From Psychrobacter glacincola (GTDB lineage Bacteria > Pseudomonadota > Gammaproteobacteria > Pseudomonadales > Moraxellaceae): a stretch of DNA of 64,000 nt. This document shows, in pieces, positions 10,582-19,527 of this stretch. The position numbers were made by a program, and so were the translations under genes. Below the pieces are notes generated by a model. It was given only the letters and a program-made list of their open reading frames with translations, was not told the origin of the DNA and did no database searches. Position 1 is the stretch's first letter. The number at the start of each line of letters is the position of its first letter. The DNA is taken from the NCBI RefSeq assembly GCF_904846075.1, contig NZ_CAJGZH010000003.1, forward strand, positions 1-64,000. The letters are read 5' to 3'.

Positions 10582-11179
10582 GATGATTTGCCTCTTTGTC
10601 TTTGATAGAACCTGGTCGTCAAATAGTTAATAACGAATAGTGGCTGTAAAAACACCCACTAAACCTCTATTTGCCTCGAGGTGGGAGGCGGTATTTTAGC
10701 AGATAATGCACTGTTTTGCCAAGGAAACTTTTACGCCTCGCCTAGGGCGTGTCCTCAATCTGAACGAAAGCAAATAAATGGACTGAAAACGGTTAGATTT
10801 TGCCAAGCTAAGTCAAATAGCTGATTCATATCTCGATATTATTTGCGCTATTTTCCTTGTTTGACGGCAATTTATCTCATTCTTATCATCATTTTTAAAA
10901 TGAGGACACGCCCTAGTAGGCATGACAGTGGATAATGGGTATGAGCCCATTTATAAAGATTTTAGTCAAAACACTCATAAAACTGCGGATTTACCGCCAA
11001 ATAGATTGAATGTCAGCTTAAGCTGTGCTTAAGTAGAGACTGAACCTTAGTATAAGCTGAGCGTTAATAATACAAAGTTATTTATCACACTTATCGAGCG
11101 CCTATCGTACGATGATGACGCTACCAACCTACACCATGATTAGCAGCACTCATAGCCTGCAATCAATCTAGGAGATAAC
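10582..11179. other. intergenic region with MITE-like element
   Basis: About 600 bases between the divergent rpmI and thioesterase genes. It contains the inverted-repeat element at 10742-10916. The rest is AT-rich and should carry promoters for both flanking genes. No coding sequence seen. Confidence 0.6.
10742..10916. mobile_element. MITE-like element with 16-bp terminal inverted repeats
   Basis: Perfect 16-bp terminal inverted repeats, CTAGGGCGTGTCCTCA at 10742-10757 and its reverse complement at 10901-10916, enclose about 143 bases of non-coding AT-rich DNA. The core between flanking TA dinucleotides is 169 bp, which fits a non-autonomous element that inserts at TA, as IS5/IS427-, IS630- and Tc1-type transposases do. 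The parent family cannot be fixed from this copy. It sits between divergent genes, away from coding sequence. Confidence 0.7.
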
Positions 11180-11623
11180 GTGTCAAAACAAGAATTAGAC
11201 TTTGATAACGACATATTTGTCTTTGAAACAGTGATGCGTGTGCGTCATATTGAGCTTGATATGGCTCAGTACCTGACGCTCGAATCATTGACGGCATTGC
11301 TATGTGAGGCGCGGCAGAGATTTTTTTACTCTAAAGGTATTAAAGAGATCGATGCAGATTATCACGGTTTAATTATCGATGAGTTACAGCTAAGTATTGT
11401 CAGTCGCATACGGGCGCGTGAAGAGCTATTATTTGAAGTAGGCGTTGAGCCGTTATACGATAAGGGTGGCACTATAGTGATAAAAATTACCCGTATGCAT
11501 ACTGGAGAAACAGTAGCCAAGGCACGGCAGCATTTTGTCAATTATGACTTTCGCCTCAATAAATCGATTGCGCTTGATAAAATTATGAAAGAAGCGCTGT
11601 ACCCACATCTCTACAGGATTTGA
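11180..11623 (+). CDS. hotdog-fold acyl-CoA thioesterase-like protein
   Basis: 147 aa, starting at a GTG (11180) with a clear AGGAG ribosome binding site. The sequence resembles 4HBT-type hotdog thioesterases: an N-terminal beta strand (FVFETVMRVRHIELDMAQYL), the central helix region (LTALLCEARQRFFYSKG) and later strands with the expected pattern (TIVIKITRMHTGETVAKARQHFVNYDF). The substrate cannot be told from sequence. It stands alone between the MITE-like element and a degenerate copy of one of its ends at 11627-11641, upstream of hisIE. Confidence 0.7.
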   Translation: MSKQELDFDNDIFVFETVMRVRHIELDMAQYLTLESLTALLCEARQRFFYSKGIKEIDADYHGLIIDELQLSIVSRIRAREELLFEVGVEPLYDKGGTIVIKITRMHTGETVAKARQHFVNYDFRLNKSIALDKIMKEALYPHLYRI

Positions 11624-11626
11624 TAT

Positions 11627-11641
11627 TGAGGACATGCTCTA
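11627..11641. repeat. degenerate copy of the MITE-like element end
   Basis: TGAGGACATGCTCTA matches the right terminal repeat of the element at 10901-10915 (TGAGGACACGCCCTA) at 13 of 15 positions and in the same orientation. It starts just after the thioesterase stop codon. It may be a remnant end; the match is short. Confidence 0.4.
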
Positions 11642-11736
11642 ATGCTAACCGCTTTTTTATTCAGACCATAAATAGAATCCGTTACGATTCACTTATTCCC
11701 CTTTGATTTCTATATAAACAAGAAGACAGATATATT

Positions 11737-12591
11737 ATGACTTTACCTGCTTGGCTGGCTGCCATAAAATTTAATGATGATGGTTTGATTCCTGCAATTG
11801 CTCAAGATCATAAGTCTGGGCGTATTTTGATGATGGCTTGGATGAATGCCGAAGCACTACAGTTAACTGCGCAAACGCAGACAGCGGTTTATTTTTCGCG
11901 CTCACGTGCCAAATTGTGGCATAAGGGCGAGTCATCGGGTCATACTCAGACCGTACATGACATTCGCTTGGACTGTGATGCAGACGTGATTGTACTTAGT
12001 GTCACTCAGGCTGGCGGTATCGCTTGCCATACTGGTCGCGAATCTTGCTTCTATCAGCGTTTAGATTTGTCCGGCCAAACGCCTGAATGGCAAACCGTCG
12101 ATAAGGTATTAAAAGACCCTGCTGATATTTATCATTCAAGCGATACAGCAAAAGCCATTCCTGAAACTAAAGAGACGCAGGCTCACGATGTAATCCCTTC
12201 AGATGCCAAGCACAGTCACCATAACAACGACACTACCAATCGCTCTATTTTGCAGCAGCTTGACGGTGTATTGGCAGAGCGTAAACAAGCAGATGCTGAT
12301 AGCTCGTACGTGGCAAGCTTATACGCAAAGGGTTTAAATAAAATTCTAGAGAAAGTTGGCGAAGAAAGTACTGAAAGTATCATTGCCGCCAAAGATTTTG
12401 CCAATTGCGACGAAAATAGCAATAAAGCGCAATATGATGACGCTCGTCACGAGCTCATCTATGAGGTGGCCGATGTCTGGTTTCATACCTTGGTTGGACT
12501 GGCGTGGTTCGATATTGAGTCAGATGCGGTATTAAACGAGCTAGGTCGTCGATTTGGTCTATCAGGTATCGATGAAAAGGCGGCGCGATAG
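11737..12591 (+). CDS. hisIE: HisI-HisE bifunctional phosphoribosyl-AMP cyclohydrolase/phosphoribosyl-ATP pyrophosphatase
   Basis: 284 aa, catalysing steps 2 and 3 of histidine biosynthesis. The HisI domain (about residues 10-115) has the metal-binding cluster ([13 protein letters not shown]) and a downstream Cys/His region ([13 protein letters not shown]). A low-complexity hydrophilic linker (about 125-165, with His/Asp/Thr-rich sequence) leads to the HisE domain (about 166-284; [38 protein letters not shown]). The linker is longer than in the E. coli enzyme (203 aa total). Other his genes are not in the window; tatABC follows after 188 bases. Confidence 0.94.
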   Translation: MTLPAWLAAIKFNDDGLIPAIAQDHKSGRILMMAWMNAEALQLTAQTQTAVYFSRSRAKLWHKGESSGHTQTVHDIRLDCDADVIVLSVTQAGGIACHTGRESCFYQRLDLSGQTPEWQTVDKVLKDPADIYHSSDTAKAIPETKETQAHDVIPSDAKHSHHNNDTTNRSILQQLDGVLAERKQADADSSYVASLYAKGLNKILEKVGEESTESIIAAKDFANCDENSNKAQYDDARHELIYEVADVWFHTLVGLAWFDIESDAVLNELGRRFGLSGIDEKAAR

Positions 12592-12779
12592 TTTCTATAA
12601 GCTTGGCCATTGCCCTGTTTGATTATTGTTGATTTCACCTTTTTGTCACAAGTGCAGGTTATAATATAGCTCTGTTTTACTTCGCATTGTATGTCGAGGC
12701 TGTTTATTGAATATAACGATATTCGATACACCCAAAGTAGGCATACAAAGACTGAAAACCAAGACACAAGGATACCTTT

Positions 12780-13025
12780 ATGGGTAGTTTTTCTATTACG
12801 CATTGGCTGATTTTATTGGTGGTAGTGGTGGTCGTATTTGGCACCTCAAAGCTTAGAAATGCTGGCAAAGATTTGGGCGGCGCAGTCAAAGGCTTCAAAG
12901 AAGCGGTCAAAGATGAAAATACTGAGCATGCTAAAAAGCATGTGGTGCTCGATCATGATGGCAATGCACACACTGAAGAGCGCCCAACAACAACAACCAA
13001 GGTTGATGACACGCATAATGTATAG
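12780..13025 (+). CDS. tatA: Sec-independent protein translocase subunit TatA
   Basis: 81 aa. Forms the size-variable pore of the twin-arginine translocation system in the inner membrane. One N-terminal membrane helix ([16 protein letters not shown]) is followed by the hinge and amphipathic helix ([20 protein letters not shown]), then a charged, His/Thr-containing tail. AAGGA lies eight bases upstream of the ATG. First gene of tatABC, with a 41-base gap to tatB. Confidence 0.96.
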   Translation: MGSFSITHWLILLVVVVVVFGTSKLRNAGKDLGGAVKGFKEAVKDENTEHAKKHVVLDHDGNAHTEERPTTTTKVDDTHNV

Positions 13026-13066
13026 CCTCTAGACAGTGACCTTTTAGACAGTGACATCGGAACATT

Positions 13067-13762
13067 ATGTTTGATATCGGCTTTTCTGAACTACTCCTCT
13101 TTGGTGTTATCGCCCTAATCGTCTTGGGCCCAGAAAAACTGCCACAGGCAGCGCGTACCGCTGGGCAGTGGTATGCCAAAATTCGCCGTACGGTATCCAC
13201 CCTGCAATCTGAAATCGAAGCTGAGCTTGATTTGGCAGAGACCCGCCAGCTTATGCAAAAAGAGCTGGCCAAAATTCGCCAGACTGAAGCAGATATGAGG
13301 CGTGAGATGGCGGAGATGCGCGGCAGTATGCAAGAGTTTGAATCCTCGCAAAACCAGCATTTAAAAGCATCGCGTGATCCAGGCGATGACAATACGCCTA
13401 GACAAAGTAGTCAAGCCAGTAGTGAGAATGATGATAATCGACCAGTGCAGCCAAAAGCGTTTGACTACGCCTATGACAGTAATAGACAGGCTGAGAAACC
13501 AGAAAGCTCTGAGCAGTCATCGGCACAAGGCGATAATGATAGTCTAAAAACTGACTGTAGTGATAACGCCAATCCAGTGCCTCAAACCATCACAACTAGA
13601 CCGTGGGAAAATATGTGGTTTCGTCTTGGAGCTTATGATAAAGCGCGTCGTTTGCCGCAACCGCCCTACTTACCAAATTATAAAGCCGATATCTTACTAA
13701 ACAGCCATATAGACAGTCCTTTACCTAAACAGGCTTCTGTTCATGAGCAGGAGAGTCATTAG
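13067..13762 (+). CDS. tatB: Sec-independent protein translocase subunit TatB
   Basis: 231 aa. TatB joins TatC in the receptor complex for twin-arginine signal peptides. N-terminal helix (FSELLLFGVIALIVLGPEKLP) with the TatB-typical Glu at residue 8 and the GPEKLP hinge, a long amphipathic/coiled region (LDLAETRQLMQKELAKIRQTE), then a hydrophilic, low-complexity Ser/Gln/Asp-rich tail from about residue 90. The stop codon overlaps the tatC start by one base (TAGTG), so tatC is translationally coupled. Confidence 0.95.
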   Translation: MFDIGFSELLLFGVIALIVLGPEKLPQAARTAGQWYAKIRRTVSTLQSEIEAELDLAETRQLMQKELAKIRQTEADMRREMAEMRGSMQEFESSQNQHLKASRDPGDDNTPRQSSQASSENDDNRPVQPKAFDYAYDSNRQAEKPESSEQSSAQGDNDSLKTDCSDNANPVPQTITTRPWENMWFRLGAYDKARRLPQPPYLPNYKADILLNSHIDSPLPKQASVHEQESH

Positions 13763-14646
13763 TGGGCTTATTTAAACGTAAAAAAAGCCGTCAAGAAAAA
13801 GTCGCGGATTCAGATATCGAGACCTCAACAGCTACCATTGATGGTAATGTCGACAGCAATACTGAGGACTCTGGCGATATCCTAAGCTCACTTGGCGATA
13901 TGCCGATTACCGAGCATTTGATTGAACTGCGTCATCATTTGATTAAGATATGTGTTGCCGTACTGGTCATATTCTTGGCCTTGGTCGGATTTTCACGCGA
14001 GCTCTATGATTTTTTGTCCAACCCATTGGTTGCCCAGTTGCCTGCCAACTCAACGATGATCGCGACGGATATCACCTCTAACTTTATGGCACCGATACGC
14101 CTGACTGTTTTTGTCGCTGCATTCTTTGCAATGCCCTACATTTTGTATCAAATCTGGTCGTTTGTCGCACCCGGTTTATATAAAAAAGAGAAAAAAATCG
14201 CTATTCCCGTTTTAATGTCCTCTATATTTTTATTTTATGCGGGTGTGGCTTTCTCTTATTTTATTGTCCTCAAAGGCGTTCTCAAATTCTTTATTATGTT
14301 CGCGCCGCAGAACGTCTTGCCGATGACCGACATCGACAGTTATTTAAGTTTTGCACTCAAACTCTTTATGGTCTTTGGTTTAACCTTTGAGATTCCAGTC
14401 GTCACCTTGCTATTGATATTGACTGGTGTCGTCTCCATTCAGAGCCTAGAAGATAAACGCCGTTATATTATTGTCGGCTGTTTCGCCGTTGCTGCGGTCG
14501 TGACACCGCCTGATGGGGTGTCGATGTTGATGCTCGCCATTCCGATGTGGTTGTTGTTTGAGCTAGGATTATTTTTAGCGAAAATTTTAATTAAAGAAGA
14601 GCACAGTCCTGCTTTAGCAAGCGATATAGGGTTAAATAAAGAATAA
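13762..14646 (+). CDS. tatC: Sec-independent protein translocase subunit TatC
   Basis: 294 aa, GTG start overlapping the tatB stop. Polytopic inner-membrane protein that recognises the RR signal. A hydrophilic N-terminal extension of about 45 residues precedes the conserved MPITEHLIELRHHLIK motif. Six membrane segments follow, with the conserved loop SFVAPGLYKKEKK and the late motif AVAAVVTPPDGVSMLMLAIP. The extension and C-terminal tail make it longer than E. coli TatC (258). Last gene of the operon, followed by tandem hairpins and a terminator. Confidence 0.96.
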   Translation: MGLFKRKKSRQEKVADSDIETSTATIDGNVDSNTEDSGDILSSLGDMPITEHLIELRHHLIKICVAVLVIFLALVGFSRELYDFLSNPLVAQLPANSTMIATDITSNFMAPIRLTVFVAAFFAMPYILYQIWSFVAPGLYKKEKKIAIPVLMSSIFLFYAGVAFSYFIVLKGVLKFFIMFAPQNVLPMTDIDSYLSFALKLFMVFGLTFEIPVVTLLLILTGVVSIQSLEDKRRYIIVGCFAVAAVVTPPDGVSMLMLAIPMWLLFELGLFLAKILIKEEHSPALASDIGLNKE

Positions 14647-14750
14647 CATCACTTATCAGATACTTATTTCAAAAACAGCCAACGCGCTAATCTGTTACTA
14701 TAACCTGCTGATTTCCACCTTTATTTTCTATGAGTTTTTGTATTATTGTT

Positions 14751-14783
14751 ATGTGCGCTTGCAAGCATTTTGCAAGCGCACAT
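14751..14783 (+). other. perfect long hairpin after tatC
   Basis: ATGTGCGCTTGCAA and TTGCAAGCGCACAT flank a short loop, a perfect 14-bp stem. No T-run follows directly; the true terminator is the next hairpin at 14792-14819. It may protect the tatABC mRNA 3' end or strengthen termination. Confidence 0.6.
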
Positions 14784-14791
14784 GATGAGTC

Positions 14792-14819
14792 AGCCATTGT
14801 CTATGCAGTGGCTTTTTTT
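14792..14819 (+). terminator. terminator of tatABC
   Basis: AGCCATTG / CAGTGGCT stem with one T-G pair and a TCTATG loop, followed by seven T. It lies nine bases after the long hairpin at 14751-14783. Confidence 0.85.
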
Positions 14820-14864
14820 ACCCCCGTCATTTTTGATCCGTTTTACTCTTTTAGGTAATTTTTT

Positions 14865-16364
14865 ATGTCCGCATCTATGCCAGCTTATATGAGCGATCCC
14901 ACTGATGAGCAGCTGAGCGCGCTCAACATGGCGATGGATCACAAGTCATTTAAAGTAGTGGCTTATGCGGGTGCTGGTAAAACGACGACCTTAAAACTGA
15001 TTGGTGAGCGTTTGCGTGGACGCGGCTTATATTTAGCCTTTAACAAAACCATTGCTAATGATGCACGCTCAAAGTTTCCAGCACATGTGGAATGTCGCAC
15101 TTTTCACTCACTTGCTTATCGGCATGTCGCCCGTGATATCACTGCTAAGCTGTCGTTGCCGCGTTTTTCACCCAAACGTCTGGGTGATGATTTGGGTTTG
15201 CAGCCCGTCCAAGTACGTCGGCAAATGGATGGTATAAACAAATATATTACCCTTACGCCAGCCCGACTGTCGCGATTCGTCAGTGATGCCGTCAGCAATT
15301 TTTGTAGTACGCATGCCAGTTATCCTGCACCCAGACATATATTGTTTCCCAACTGGCTCGATGATTCTGACGCAGAGCAGTTGCGTGAGATGCTCTATCC
15401 AGCCGTCGAGCAGCGTTGGCTACAGTCGATTGATGCGCGCCATCCTGCTGGCATCGGACATGATATTTATCTTAAATTGTGGGCATTATCGAATCCAAGC
15501 ATTCCAGCAGATTTTATTTTGTTTGATGAAGCGCAAGATGCCGATCCCTTGATGATGGGAATTTTGACCCAGCAGCCACGGCAAGTGATTTATGTGGGTG
15601 ACGCTCATCAGCAGATTTATGAATGGCGCGGCGCAGTCAATGCGATGAAAAAACTACCCTTACCACAAACATTATTGACCCAGTCGTTTCGTTTTGGCGA
15701 ACCGATTGCTGAGATTGCCAATACTTTGCTCAAAGCATTGCAAGAAGACGTCCCGTTAAAAGGCAATCCGAATAAACAATCTTCTACTGATAAGGGTATG
15801 GCACATAGTAAAAAAGATGCCATTCTTTGCCGCACCAATGCTGCTGCTATGTCGCAATTGCTAACAGGCTTAAAACTCGGTCACCGCGTAGCGTTGCAAG
15901 CAGATACCGATCGTATGCTTAAATTCTGTCAGGCAGCCGAAAATTTAAAGAATGGTAAATCGGCATATGGCGTGCCTGAACTGGCATATTTTTATAATTG
16001 GGGTGACGTCCAAGAATATTCTGAAACCAATGAAGGCAGTGATCTAAAAACACTGGTGAAACTCGTCGATGATCATGGCACCAATGTCCTGAGCCAAGCG
16101 GTCAATAGTCTCACCAGTATCGAAAATGCTGACTATGTTATCTCCACCGCCCATAAGGCGAAAGGGCTCGAATGGGGAAAGGTACAGTTGGACGATGACT
16201 TTTATTATGATGTGACGACCAATGCAGTCAAGATAAGCCCTGAAGAGTTGCGTTTGCTCTACGTCGCTTGCACACGTGCCCAGAGCAACTTGGACATCCA
16301 TAATATTAAAGACTTGATATCAGGTTTGCAGACAGGCAAAAAAGTGATTTTTGGTAATACTTAA
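14865..16364 (+). CDS. compact UvrD/Rep-type superfamily 1 DNA helicase
   Basis: 499 aa. Motif I AYAGAGKTTTL (Lys 39), motif Ia region (GLYLAFNKTIANDA), motif II FDEAQD (residues 220-225), motif III VGDAHQQIYEWRGA (244-257), motif IV-like LTQSFRF (271-277), motif V TAHKAKGLEW (about 425-434) and motif VI LLYVACTRAQ (about 460-470). All catalytic motifs are intact, so it should be an active ATP-dependent 3'-5' translocase. It is much shorter than UvrD (about 720 aa), with little room for the 2B domain, and its layout recalls FBH1-like and phage-type helicases. Single gene with its own promoter region; role in repair is inferred. Confidence 0.85.
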   Translation: MSASMPAYMSDPTDEQLSALNMAMDHKSFKVVAYAGAGKTTTLKLIGERLRGRGLYLAFNKTIANDARSKFPAHVECRTFHSLAYRHVARDITAKLSLPRFSPKRLGDDLGLQPVQVRRQMDGINKYITLTPARLSRFVSDAVSNFCSTHASYPAPRHILFPNWLDDSDAEQLREMLYPAVEQRWLQSIDARHPAGIGHDIYLKLWALSNPSIPADFILFDEAQDADPLMMGILTQQPRQVIYVGDAHQQIYEWRGAVNAMKKLPLPQTLLTQSFRFGEPIAEIANTLLKALQEDVPLKGNPNKQSSTDKGMAHSKKDAILCRTNAAAMSQLLTGLKLGHRVALQADTDRMLKFCQAAENLKNGKSAYGVPELAYFYNWGDVQEYSETNEGSDLKTLVKLVDDHGTNVLSQAVNSLTSIENADYVISTAHKAKGLEWGKVQLDDDFYYDVTTNAVKISPEELRLLYVACTRAQSNLDIHNIKDLISGLQTGKKVIFGNT

Positions 16365-16468
16365 TTTTTCTCAGTTAGTCACTCTCTGTATTTGCCACTC
16401 TAAACCTCTAGCATACCTGTCTCTATGGCAATCCTTTAATAGCACCCTTTTAGCAGTGAACAACAAGC

Positions 16469-17494
16469 ATGAATACTAATCAGCAACTTCAAATACGTCA
16501 AAATACCATCCGTCAGTTATTCGCCAATCCCGTCCGCCTGCTCGCTCCAATGGAAGGCTTGACCGATCCATTAATGCGGCAAATCCTCACGCAAATTGCA
16601 TCGGACTTGGGTCGCCCTTATGATTGGTCGGTTAGCGAATTTATCCGTGTGACTCAGCACGTATTGCCAGCGCATGTATTTTATAAATACGTCCCAGAAT
16701 TGCGTCATGATGCTAAAACTGCCTCTGGCACGCCTATTCATGTCCAGTTGCTTGGTAGTGAAGCGCAATTAATGGCAGAAAATGCTGCCTATGCTGCCGA
16801 TCTTGGTGCGCCGGCGATTGATATCAACTTTGGTTGCCCTGCCAAGACGGTCAATAGCCACCGTGGTGGTTCCGTATTGTTGGATGAACCCGAAACCATG
16901 TATCAGATTATCAGCGCGGTGCGGCAAGCGGTTCCCGTTCATATTCCAGTATCAGCCAAAATTCGTTTAGGTTACACCGATACCAGCCGCATGGATGATA
17001 TTAAAGTTGCGATTAGCGACAGTGGTACTGATTGGCTGACCATTCATGCACGAACCAAAACCCAAGGCTATAAGCCACCAGCCTATTGGGACAAAATCCA
17101 GAGCTTTAACACGCTAGATATTCCAGTCATTGCCAACGGTGAAATATGGAATACAGAGCACGCGCAAAACTGTATGACTCAAGCTGGTACAGAGCATTTG
17201 ATGTTGGGTCGCGGCGCGGTTACCCGTCCAGATTTGGTTGCTCGCGTGGATTGCGGCTCAGATGATGCCATGCTAAGTGCGGCAACGTTGTCGTGGGAAG
17301 CAATGGTCACCCATCAGATAAGATTTTTGGAAGGTCGGGCTAAAACTGAAGTTATCTTGGTTGGTCGTTACAAGCAGTGGTTAGCAATGCTCATCAAAGG
17401 CTATAGCGAAGCAAAAGTTTTATGGGACAGTATTAAAAGAGAAAAAAATAAAGCAGCTATCATTAGTGCACTGCAAGCCAGTGTGCGCCAATAA
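16469..17494 (+). CDS. dusC: tRNA-dihydrouridine(16) synthase
   Basis: 341 aa, flavin-dependent enzyme reducing uridine in tRNA D-loops. The start of the TIM barrel (RLLAPMEGLTDPLMRQIL) reads as the DusC subfamily. The catalytic loop FGCPAKTVN carries the conserved Cys 123. Later segments with FMN/phosphate contacts (VSAKIRLGY, LTIHARTK, VIANGEI, LMLGRGAVTRPDL) are all present. About 20 extra N-terminal residues compared with E. coli DusC. Convergent with the MAPEG gene, with a 42-base gap. Confidence 0.9.
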   Translation: MNTNQQLQIRQNTIRQLFANPVRLLAPMEGLTDPLMRQILTQIASDLGRPYDWSVSEFIRVTQHVLPAHVFYKYVPELRHDAKTASGTPIHVQLLGSEAQLMAENAAYAADLGAPAIDINFGCPAKTVNSHRGGSVLLDEPETMYQIISAVRQAVPVHIPVSAKIRLGYTDTSRMDDIKVAISDSGTDWLTIHARTKTQGYKPPAYWDKIQSFNTLDIPVIANGEIWNTEHAQNCMTQAGTEHLMLGRGAVTRPDLVARVDCGSDDAMLSAATLSWEAMVTHQIRFLEGRAKTEVILVGRYKQWLAMLIKGYSEAKVLWDSIKREKNKAAIISALQASVRQ

Positions 17495-17536
17495 TAGCTG
17501 CTTTTATCTTAAAGCCAATCTGTCTAACGAATAAGA

Positions 17537-17962
17537 TTAAACACTCACTCTAATCGCTAAATAGAATAGCATCAAACAACAGGCAATCGATAACACCCAA
17601 AGTATGGAGCGAAACGTCGCCAAATTAGTAATATAAGCCACGCAAAAACCGATACGAATCAGCACGTACAACCAAGCCAGTATATTGATAATCGATTGTG
17701 GTACAAAGAACAGCATCGCCGTCAGTACTGCTGCCAAAAATATTGGCAACGTCTCATAGCTGTTTTGCTGGGCAGCGTTAGCACGTGCAGCCGCGCCCGT
17801 CGTACCTTGTAAAAAATCACGTGGATGGGCATTGTCAGCCAAATTAAAGCCGCCAATAGCTTTCGCTGTCAATGCCATGGCAAGCGGTAGTAAACTTGCT
17901 ACGACCATCGCCCAAATGGCGGACGCTGCGGTATCAGAGACTAATTCCAGAAGTGCATTCAT
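17537..17962 (-). CDS. MAPEG family inner-membrane protein
   Basis: 141 aa with about four membrane segments, including AIWAMVVASLLPLAMALTAK, LPIFLAAVLTAMLFFVP, IINILAWLYVLIRIGFCVAY and FRSILWVLSIACCLMLFYLA. The segment around residues 57-72 (GAAARANAAQQNSYET) matches the conserved Arg/Asn/Glu region of MAPEG (glutathione/eicosanoid) proteins. Bacterial members are mostly uncharacterised. It lies 14 bases downstream of the OsmC-like gene on the same strand, so the two likely share a transcript, which fits a thiol/peroxide context. Confidence 0.8.
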   Translation of the reverse strand: MNALLELVSDTAASAIWAMVVASLLPLAMALTAKAIGGFNLADNAHPRDFLQGTTGAAARANAAQQNSYETLPIFLAAVLTAMLFFVPQSIINILAWLYVLIRIGFCVAYITNLATFRSILWVLSIACCLMLFYLAIRVSV

Positions 17963-17976
17963 TAGTATACTTGCCC

Positions 17977-18390
17977 CTACCCTGCAATCACTTCGAAATC
18001 ATGGGTGACGTTCACCCCACCTTGTACCAACATTCTACTGGCCGAGCAGTATTTTTCTGCGGACAGTTTTATGGCCTTCTCTACTTGGCTTTCTTTGACA
18101 TCTTGACCTGTCACTACAAAATGCATGTGAATGTCAGTATAGACAGCTGGTACAGTTTCAGCACGCTGAGCAGTCAGCTCACAACGTACGTCTGTCACCT
18201 CTTGGCGCGATTTTTGTAAAATTGCTACCACATCATAGCTAGCACACCCACCAAGCCCCAATAGAATCAGCTCCATCGGACTTGCGCCTTTTTCTTTATC
18301 GGCATCGATCTGTACATTATGCCCTGATGGTGACACGCCCATAAATGCTTTTTTTTCTTGCCACGTTACACTTGCTTTTGACTCTGACAT
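17977..18390 (-). CDS. OsmC/Ohr family protein
   Basis: 137 aa. OsmC-like fold of small thiol-dependent peroxidases, with the two conserved cysteines in expected places: the first in GLGGCASYDVVAIL (around residue 53) and the second in AEKYCSASRML (around residue 116). Overall resembles the YhfA subgroup rather than Ohr. ATG with AGGAATAGG upstream. First gene of a probable two-gene unit with the MAPEG gene. Substrate not determined. Confidence 0.85.
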   Translation of the reverse strand: MSESKASVTWQEKKAFMGVSPSGHNVQIDADKEKGASPMELILLGLGGCASYDVVAILQKSRQEVTDVRCELTAQRAETVPAVYTDIHMHFVVTGQDVKESQVEKAIKLSAEKYCSASRMLVQGGVNVTHDFEVIAG

Positions 18391-18909
18391 TTTACCTATT
18401 CCTTATTTTAATTAGCTCGTTGCCCGATTTTTATTTTCTGGCCATATGTTTTACTTGGCTAGTGTAGCATAAGCCAATGGCACATTTTATCGAGCCATTG
18501 TCATCCAAAATTATTATCATTATGAATAGCTCACCTATTTGTCTTTTGCTGCCTTATTTTTAATTAAACCTTTTTACTAAAATTTTCTTAGCAGTGAATT
18601 AACATTCATATAGCGCCTACTGTTTATTATTCAAACCTATCCTCTTATAGTTCGAACCTATCTTTGTAGTAAGATTCCCCAAAAAACATTACAAAAGTTT
18701 AATTATAACTGGTTGATTTTAAACAGTTAAGCTCGTGAAACATTTTATAGCAAAATACTGTTACACATTTTGCTTGTTTCTTGGTTTAATAACGGTAATG
18801 AATCTTATTTTGACCTAATCTCGACAACCATCACCTTATAATAATTATGATTGCTGTCACGGTTCTAGCTCAAAATAAGCTATTTTAAATAAATTAAAAA
18901 GGTTTAATC
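18391..18909. other. divergent intergenic region OsmC - rppH
   Basis: About 520 bases, very AT-rich. It holds the promoters for the OsmC-like gene and for rppH. Two imperfect copies of TTCAAACCTATCC / TTCGAACCTATCT lie near 18632-18665; significance unknown. No coding sequence or RNA gene recognised. Confidence 0.5.
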
Positions 18910-19431
18910 ATGATAGATGCAGACGGCTTTCGCGCCAATGTCGGCATCATCTTGGCAAATACACAAGGGCAGGTTCTGTGGGCAAAACGTATTGGTCACA
19001 ACGCTTGGCAGTTCCCACAAGGCGGTATCGACCGTGGGGAGACGCCGATGGATGCGATGTATCGCGAGCTCTGGGAAGAGGTCGGCCTGCATCCGCGTCA
19101 TGTAGACTTATTGGCAGTGACGCAAGATTGGTTGCGCTATCGTCTGCCAAAACGCTATGTGCGGCATGGACAGCACCCTTTATGTATTGGGCAAAAACAG
19201 AAATGGTTTTTGCTACGCTTAGATGAGACGAACACTCAACATATCCGCTTTGATGAGGGCAAACCAGAATTTGATCATTGGCAATGGGTCAGTTACTGGT
19301 ATCCACTTGGACAAGTGATTCACTTTAAACGCGGGGTATACCGCCGCGCTTTGCAAGAGCTAGTGCCTGAGCTACCTCTAAGGCAAGAGCTGATTATTCC
19401 TGAACAAGACAATCACTTGTTGATAGGATGA
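18910..19431 (+). CDS. rppH: RNA pyrophosphohydrolase
   Basis: 173 aa, Nudix hydrolase that removes pyrophosphate from 5' ends of mRNA and opens them to RNase E decay. The Nudix box is complete ([20 protein letters not shown], then VGL), preceded by the RppH-typical GHNAWQFPQ. The segment [12 protein letters not shown] and the C-terminal substrate-recognition region [16 protein letters not shown] also match E. coli RppH. ATG with AAAGG upstream. Followed by a long bidirectional terminator. Confidence 0.96.
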   Translation: MIDADGFRANVGIILANTQGQVLWAKRIGHNAWQFPQGGIDRGETPMDAMYRELWEEVGLHPRHVDLLAVTQDWLRYRLPKRYVRHGQHPLCIGQKQKWFLLRLDETNTQHIRFDEGKPEFDHWQWVSYWYPLGQVIHFKRGVYRRALQELVPELPLRQELIIPEQDNHLLIG

Positions 19432-19460
19432 ACTGACATTTTGATTAAAAGTAACACGTA

Positions 19461-19499
19461 ATAGAAGAGCCTGTATCCTTTAGATGCAGGCTCTTCTAT
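19461..19499. terminator. bidirectional terminator between rppH and alcohol dehydrogenase
   Basis: ATAGAAGAGCCTGTATC pairs with GATGCAGGCTCTTCTAT around a short loop, one of the longest stems in the window. It lies between convergent genes. Its stem resembles that of the folA/uvrC terminator at 26276-26320. Confidence 0.85.
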
Positions 19500-19527
19500 T
19501 ATATAGCGATTATATCTTGCGGAATAA

